64,000 nucleotides of DNA from Rhodococcus sp. Z13. Its GTDB lineage: Bacteria > Actinomycetota > Actinomycetes > Mycobacteriales > Mycobacteriaceae. A program made the position numbers and the translations under genes. The stretch is from the NCBI RefSeq assembly GCF_025837095.1, contig NZ_CP107551.1, forward strand, positions 3,714,668 to 3,778,667. The letters are read 5' to 3'. Under the pieces are notes generated by a model. It made no database searches, was not told the DNA's origin, and was given only the letters and a program-made list of their open reading frames with translations. Positions 60,509 through 64,000 of this stretch are shown one piece after another; position 1 is the stretch's first letter; each line of letters opens with the position of its first letter.

Positions 60509-63061
60509 TCAGGCGCCGAGCACGAGGTGGTCGCCGTCCTCGCTCACGCCCACGTGGACGGTGTCGCCGTCCTTGATCTCGCCGGCCAGCAGCTTCTTGG
60601 CGAGCTGGTCGCCGACCGCCTGCTGGATGAGGCGACGCAGTGGACGTGCACCGTACTGCGGGTCGTAGCCCCGCACCGCGAGCCAGAACCGGGCGCTGTC
60701 CGAGACGTCCATCGTCAGGCGCCGGGCCGACATGCGCTCGGCGAACTGGTCGAGCTGGATGTCGACGATCTGCTCGAGCTGCTCCTCCGAGAGCGGGTCG
60801 AAGATCACGACGTCGTCGAGCCGGTTGATGAACTCCGGCTTGAACGCCGCCCGCACCGCCGCCATCACGTGTTCCTTGTCGCCCCCTGCACCGAGGTTCG
60901 ACGTGAGGATCAGGATGGTGTTGCGGAAGTCGACCGTGCGTCCCTGGCCGTCGGTGAGGCGACCGTCGTCGAGCACCTGCAGCAGCGTGTCGAAGACGTC
61001 CGGGTGGGCCTTCTCGACCTCGTCGAACAGCACCACCGTGTAGGGGCGGCGCCGCACGGCCTCGGTCAGCTGGCCACCGGCCTCGTAGCCGACGTAGCCC
61101 GGAGGGGCACCGACGAGACGGGCCACCGAGTGCTTCTCGCTGTATTCGGACATGTCGATCCGCACCATGGCGCGCTCGTCGTCGAACAGGAAGTCCGCGA
61201 GTGCCTTCGCGAGCTCGGTCTTGCCGACACCCGTGGGGCCGAGGAACAGGAACGAACCCGTGGGCCGGTTGGGGTCGGCGACCCCGGCACGGGCGCGGCG
61301 CACCGCGTCCGAGACGGCCTGCACGGCGGCGTCCTGGCCGACGACCCGCTTGCGCAGCTCGTCCTCCATCCGCAACAGCTTGGCGGTCTCGCCCTCGAGC
61401 ATGCGGCCGGCGGGGATGCCGGTCCACGCCGAGACGACGTCGGCGACGTCGTCCGGGCCGACCTCCTCCTTGAGCATCACGTCGTCGCGGGAGGCACCCG
61501 ACGCGGCCTGGGCCGCCTCGAGCTTCTTCTCCAGCTCGGGGATGCGGCCGTAGCGCAGCTCGGCAACCTTGCCGAGGTCACCGTCGCGTTCGGCGCGTTC
61601 CTCCTCGCCGCGCAGGGCCTCGAGCTGTTCCTTGATCTCCCGCACCGAGTCGATCGCGGCCTTCTCGTTCTGCCAGCGGGTGGTGAGCTGGTTGAGCTTC
61701 TCCCGCTCGTCGGCGAGTTCGGCGCGCAGCTTCTCGAGGCGTTCTTTCGAGGCCTCGTCGCTCTCCTTCTGCAGCGCCATCTCCTCGATCTCGAGGCGGC
61801 GGACGATGCGTTCGACGGTGTCGATCTCCTCGGGACGCGAGTCGATCTCCATGCGCAGCCGCGACGCCGCCTCGTCGACGAGGTCGATGGCCTTGTCGGG
61901 CAGGAACCGCGAGGTGATGTACCGGTCGGACAGTGTCGCCGCCGCGACCAGCGCGGAGTCGGTGATGCGCACGCCGTGGTGCACCTCGTAGCGCTCCTTG
62001 AGGCCGCGGAGGATGCCGACGGTGTCCTCGACGCTCGGTTCACCGACGAGAACCTGCTGGAAGCGACGTTCGAGCGCCGCGTCCTTCTCGATGTACTTGC
62101 GGTACTCGTCGAGGGTGGTGGCACCCACGAGCCGCAGCTCACCGCGGGCGAGCATCGGCTTGATCATGTTGCCGGCGTCCATCGCGGACTCGCCGGTCGC
62201 GCCGGCACCGACGATGGTGTGCAGCTCGTCGATGAAGGTGATGATCTGCCCGGCCGATTCCTTGATCTCGTCGAGCACGGCCTTGAGGCGTTCCTCGAAC
62301 TCGCCGCGGTACTTCGCGCCCGCGACCATCGAGCCGAGGTCGAGCGAGATGACGGTCTTGCCGCGCAGCGACTCGGGGACGTCGCCGGCGACGATGCGCT
62401 GGGCTAGCCCCTCGACGATGGCGGTCTTGCCGACGCCCGGTTCGCCGATGAGCACCGGGTTGTTCTTGGTGCGCCGGGAGAGCACCTGCACGACGCGGCG
62501 GATCTCGTTGTCGCGTCCGATGACCGGGTCGAGCTTGCCTTCGCGGGCCCGGGCGGTCAGGTCGGTCGAGTACTTCTCGAGGGCCTGGTAGGTGGCCTCC
62601 GGGTCGGCGTTGGTCACCCGCCGGTTGCCGCGCACGGTCGTGAACGCCTCGCGCAGGGCGTCGGGCGTCGCGCCGTGGCCGACGAGCAGCTTGGCGACGT
62701 CGGAGTCGCCGCTGGCCAGGCCCACGAGCACGTGCTCGGTGGAGACGTATTCGTCGGTGAGCTCGGTGGCGAGCTTCTGTGCCGCGCTCATGGCCGCGAT
62801 CGCCTCGCGGCCGAGCTGCGGGGTGGTGGTCGCGCCGCTGGTCTGCGGCAGCCGCCGGACGAGGTCCTCGGCTTCCCGCCGGACCGTGGCGGGGTCGACG
62901 CCCACCGCTTCGAGCAGCGGGCCTGCGATGCCGTCCGTCTGGTCGAGCAGCGCCACGAGCAGGTGAGCCGGACGGATCTCCGGGTTACCCGCAGTGGACG
63001 CCGCCTGAAGTGCGGCGGTCAGTGCGGCTTGGGTCTTGGTCGTCGGATTGAACGAGTCCAC
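60509..63061 (-). CDS. clpB: ATP-dependent disaggregase ClpB
   Basis: An 850-residue Hsp100 disaggregase that works with DnaK. The N-terminal double Clp_N repeat runs to about residue 140 ([37 protein letters not shown]). NBD1 has Walker [15 protein letters not shown] near residue 205 and [16 protein letters not shown]. The coiled-coil M domain lies around residues 400-530 ([20 protein letters not shown]). NBD2 has [19 protein letters not shown] and [20 protein letters not shown]. Length is normal for actinobacterial ClpB. It is the Rv0384c counterpart. The promoter region shows HspR and SigH-type elements, given separately. Confidence 0.98.
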   Translation of the reverse strand: MDSFNPTTKTQAALTAALQAASTAGNPEIRPAHLLVALLDQTDGIAGPLLEAVGVDPATVRREAEDLVRRLPQTSGATTTPQLGREAIAAMSAAQKLATELTDEYVSTEHVLVGLASGDSDVAKLLVGHGATPDALREAFTTVRGNRRVTNADPEATYQALEKYSTDLTARAREGKLDPVIGRDNEIRRVVQVLSRRTKNNPVLIGEPGVGKTAIVEGLAQRIVAGDVPESLRGKTVISLDLGSMVAGAKYRGEFEERLKAVLDEIKESAGQIITFIDELHTIVGAGATGESAMDAGNMIKPMLARGELRLVGATTLDEYRKYIEKDAALERRFQQVLVGEPSVEDTVGILRGLKERYEVHHGVRITDSALVAAATLSDRYITSRFLPDKAIDLVDEAASRLRMEIDSRPEEIDTVERIVRRLEIEEMALQKESDEASKERLEKLRAELADEREKLNQLTTRWQNEKAAIDSVREIKEQLEALRGEEERAERDGDLGKVAELRYGRIPELEKKLEAAQAASGASRDDVMLKEEVGPDDVADVVSAWTGIPAGRMLEGETAKLLRMEDELRKRVVGQDAAVQAVSDAVRRARAGVADPNRPTGSFLFLGPTGVGKTELAKALADFLFDDERAMVRIDMSEYSEKHSVARLVGAPPGYVGYEAGGQLTEAVRRRPYTVVLFDEVEKAHPDVFDTLLQVLDDGRLTDGQGRTVDFRNTILILTSNLGAGGDKEHVMAAVRAAFKPEFINRLDDVVIFDPLSEEQLEQIVDIQLDQFAERMSARRLTMDVSDSARFWLAVRGYDPQYGARPLRRLIQQAVGDQLAKKLLAGEIKDGDTVHVGVSEDGDHLVLGA

Positions 63062-63173
63062 TGCGCGCCCCTTTCCTTCTCGAGTGCACCCGACGCGCGG
63101 TTGAGTGCATCCGTGTCAATTCTGCAATCGATTCTGCGCCTCGGACGGGATATCCGCGGCTGTCGAACTCTCC

Positions 63174-63199
63174 AACGCATCGTAAGTTGAGTTTGTTCC
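63174..63199 (-). promoter_or_regulatory. SigH/SigR-type promoter of clpB
   Basis: On the minus strand GGAAC (63199-63195) is followed after 18 nt by GTT (63176-63174), matching the GGAAY-N18-GTT consensus of the redox/heat sigma factors SigH/SigR. It is inside the HspR repeat region, so induction would require both SigH and release of HspR. Confidence 0.65.
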
Positions 63200-63208
63200 A
63201 CTCAACTT
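63184..63208. promoter_or_regulatory. HAIR-type inverted repeat (HspR operator)
   Basis: AAGTTGAGT-N7-ACTCAACTT, a perfect 9-bp inverted repeat with the 7-bp spacing of the HAIR consensus (CTTGAGT-N7-ACTCAAG); only the first and last consensus bases differ, and symmetrically. HspR represses clpB and dnaK in other actinobacteria. Confidence 0.75.
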
Positions 63209-63219
63209 TCTTCAGCGTG

Positions 63220-63233
63220 GTGACGTGCGTCAC
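63220..63233. promoter_or_regulatory. CRP/GlxR-type palindrome GTGA-N6-TCAC
   Basis: GTGACGTGCGTCAC is a perfect match to the core of cAMP-receptor-type sites (TGTGA-N6-TCACA). It lies about 107 bp before the flavohemoglobin-like start and 159 bp before the clpB start, so it may regulate the former. Confidence 0.5.
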
Positions 63234-63339
63234 TTTTTGTTGTGATCGGTGACGCGAGCGGTCGGTTTGTGGCTCTCCGGCCTGTGAACGGCTACAGTGG
63301 CGGCGTTCGCGCAGATCGATCAGGGTGCAGGAGGATGGC

Positions 63340-64000
63340 GTGGAGGCTTTCGCCATCGCCCGCGTGCAACTGAGCTACGCATCGATCATCGCCACCCCCG
63401 CCGGCGCCGAGCGGTTCGCCACCGCCTTCTACACCGCCCTGTGGAGCGAGGCGACCGGAATCCGCGACCTGTTCCCCGCCGGCATGGTGTCGATGCGGCA
63501 GCGCTTCGCGACCGCCATCGGCTGGGTGATCAACCGCCTCCACGAACCCGCCCCCGTCGAACGGTTCCTCGGCCAGCTCGCCCGCGATCACCGCAAGTAC
63601 GGGGTCGAGCCCGTGCACTACCGGATCGCCGGCAACGCGCTGCTGGTCGCGATCCGCGAGTGCACCCCGCCGATCCTGTGGACGGCGGCACTCGAACGCA
63701 CCTGGGCCGAGGTGCTCGATCGGGTCGTCGAGACGATGGCATCCGCCGCGGCCACCGACGACCTGCCCGCCTCCTGGGGCGCCACCGTCGTCGGGCACGA
63801 ACGCGTCCTGCCCGATCTGGCGATCATCCGGCTCGAGACCGACAGCCCCATCCCGTACCACGCGGGCCAGTACATGAGCGTGCAGATCCCGCAGCGCCCG
63901 CACATGTGGCGCTACCTGTCCGCCGCGATTCCGCCGAATCCCCAGGGGCAGATCGAATTCCACGTGCGCCGTGTCTCGACGGGCTGGGTGAGCCCCGCCC
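63340..64000 (+). CDS. Flavohemoglobin-like protein, Rv0385-like (partial, 3' end outside window)
   Basis: The frame from the GTG at 63340 (CAGGAGG 6 nt upstream) runs off the right edge. The first about 135 residues are a globin domain: FYTALW with the B10-position Tyr near residue 31, and 'LARDHRKYGVEPVHY' with the proximal His near residue 84. A ferredoxin-reductase-type FAD domain begins around residue 150 with LAIIRLETDSPIPYHAGQYM and 'PHMWRYLSAAIPPNPQGQIE' (RxYS-like FAD motif reads RYLS). This matches the globin-FNR monooxygenase Rv0385 by sequence and synteny with clpB. Family members react with NO or act as electron-transfer enzymes; type II members may have a different role. Divergent from clpB. 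Confidence 0.85.
   Translation, partial: MEAFAIARVQLSYASIIATPAGAERFATAFYTALWSEATGIRDLFPAGMVSMRQRFATAIGWVINRLHEPAPVERFLGQLARDHRKYGVEPVHYRIAGNALLVAIRECTPPILWTAALERTWAEVLDRVVETMASAAATDDLPASWGATVVGHERVLPDLAIIRLETDSPIPYHAGQYMSVQIPQRPHMWRYLSAAIPPNPQGQIEFHVRRVSTGWVSPA

Overview
The window is high-GC DNA with frequent GTG/TTG starts, -10-like hexamers of the TANNNT type close to start codons, and gene families typical of Mycobacteriales (Corynebacteriales). Gene order and content fit a Rhodococcus-like genome. The flanks carry genes in the order known from the Mycobacterium tuberculosis region Rv0357c-Rv0385: purA (544-1833) and an Rv0358-like gene (2076-2744) on the left; a DUF3151 protein, an Rv0361-like membrane protein, fba, dedA, a GH76 enzyme, an rRNA-type methyltransferase, pyrE, a TtfA-like protein, clpB and a flavohemoglobin-like gene (46146-64000) on the right. 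Species identity is inferred from content only.

Between these syntenic blocks lies about 43 kb (2.8-46.1 kb) of accessory genes. From the left: a TerD protein; a translationally coupled run of four glycosyltransferases followed by a FhuF-like [2Fe-2S] protein (3546-8162); a membrane protein, a PepSY membrane protein with a His-rich loop and a polysaccharide deacetylase (8231-11224); an SDR; a seven-gene minus-strand operon (12200-19169) with two solute-binding lipoproteins, a permease, an ATPase, a sarcosine-oxidase-like flavoenzyme, an FMO-like flavoprotein and an SDR, divergent from a large FAD/NAD(P)-binding protein; a block of secreted and membrane proteins including a lipase-family protein that has lost its catalytic serine and histidine (24323-25681).

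The most striking accessory block is 28222-43987. On the minus strand an ABC importer of the dipeptide/oligopeptide type is followed by three genes of the NtaA/SnaA/DszA and DszC/SfnB flavin-monooxygenase families. Divergently, an Eis-like acetyltransferase is followed by a second complete importer of the same class. The best inference is an organosulfur (or N-alkyl/thioether) scavenging system with two importers and a shared 321-bp control region that contains a perfect inverted repeat and a terminator-like hairpin in the plus-strand leader.

The right-hand core block contains central metabolism (fba, galT, galK, pyrE), envelope biogenesis (TtfA-like, GH76, DedA) and stress functions. The clpB promoter has a HAIR-type HspR inverted repeat overlapping a SigH-type promoter, and a CRP-type palindrome lies between clpB and the divergent flavohemoglobin-like gene. 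No tRNA, rRNA, CRISPR array, transposase or integrase was recognised. Apart from a MocR-type regulator cut by the left edge and one possible ribbon-helix-helix protein, no transcription factor is encoded in the window.
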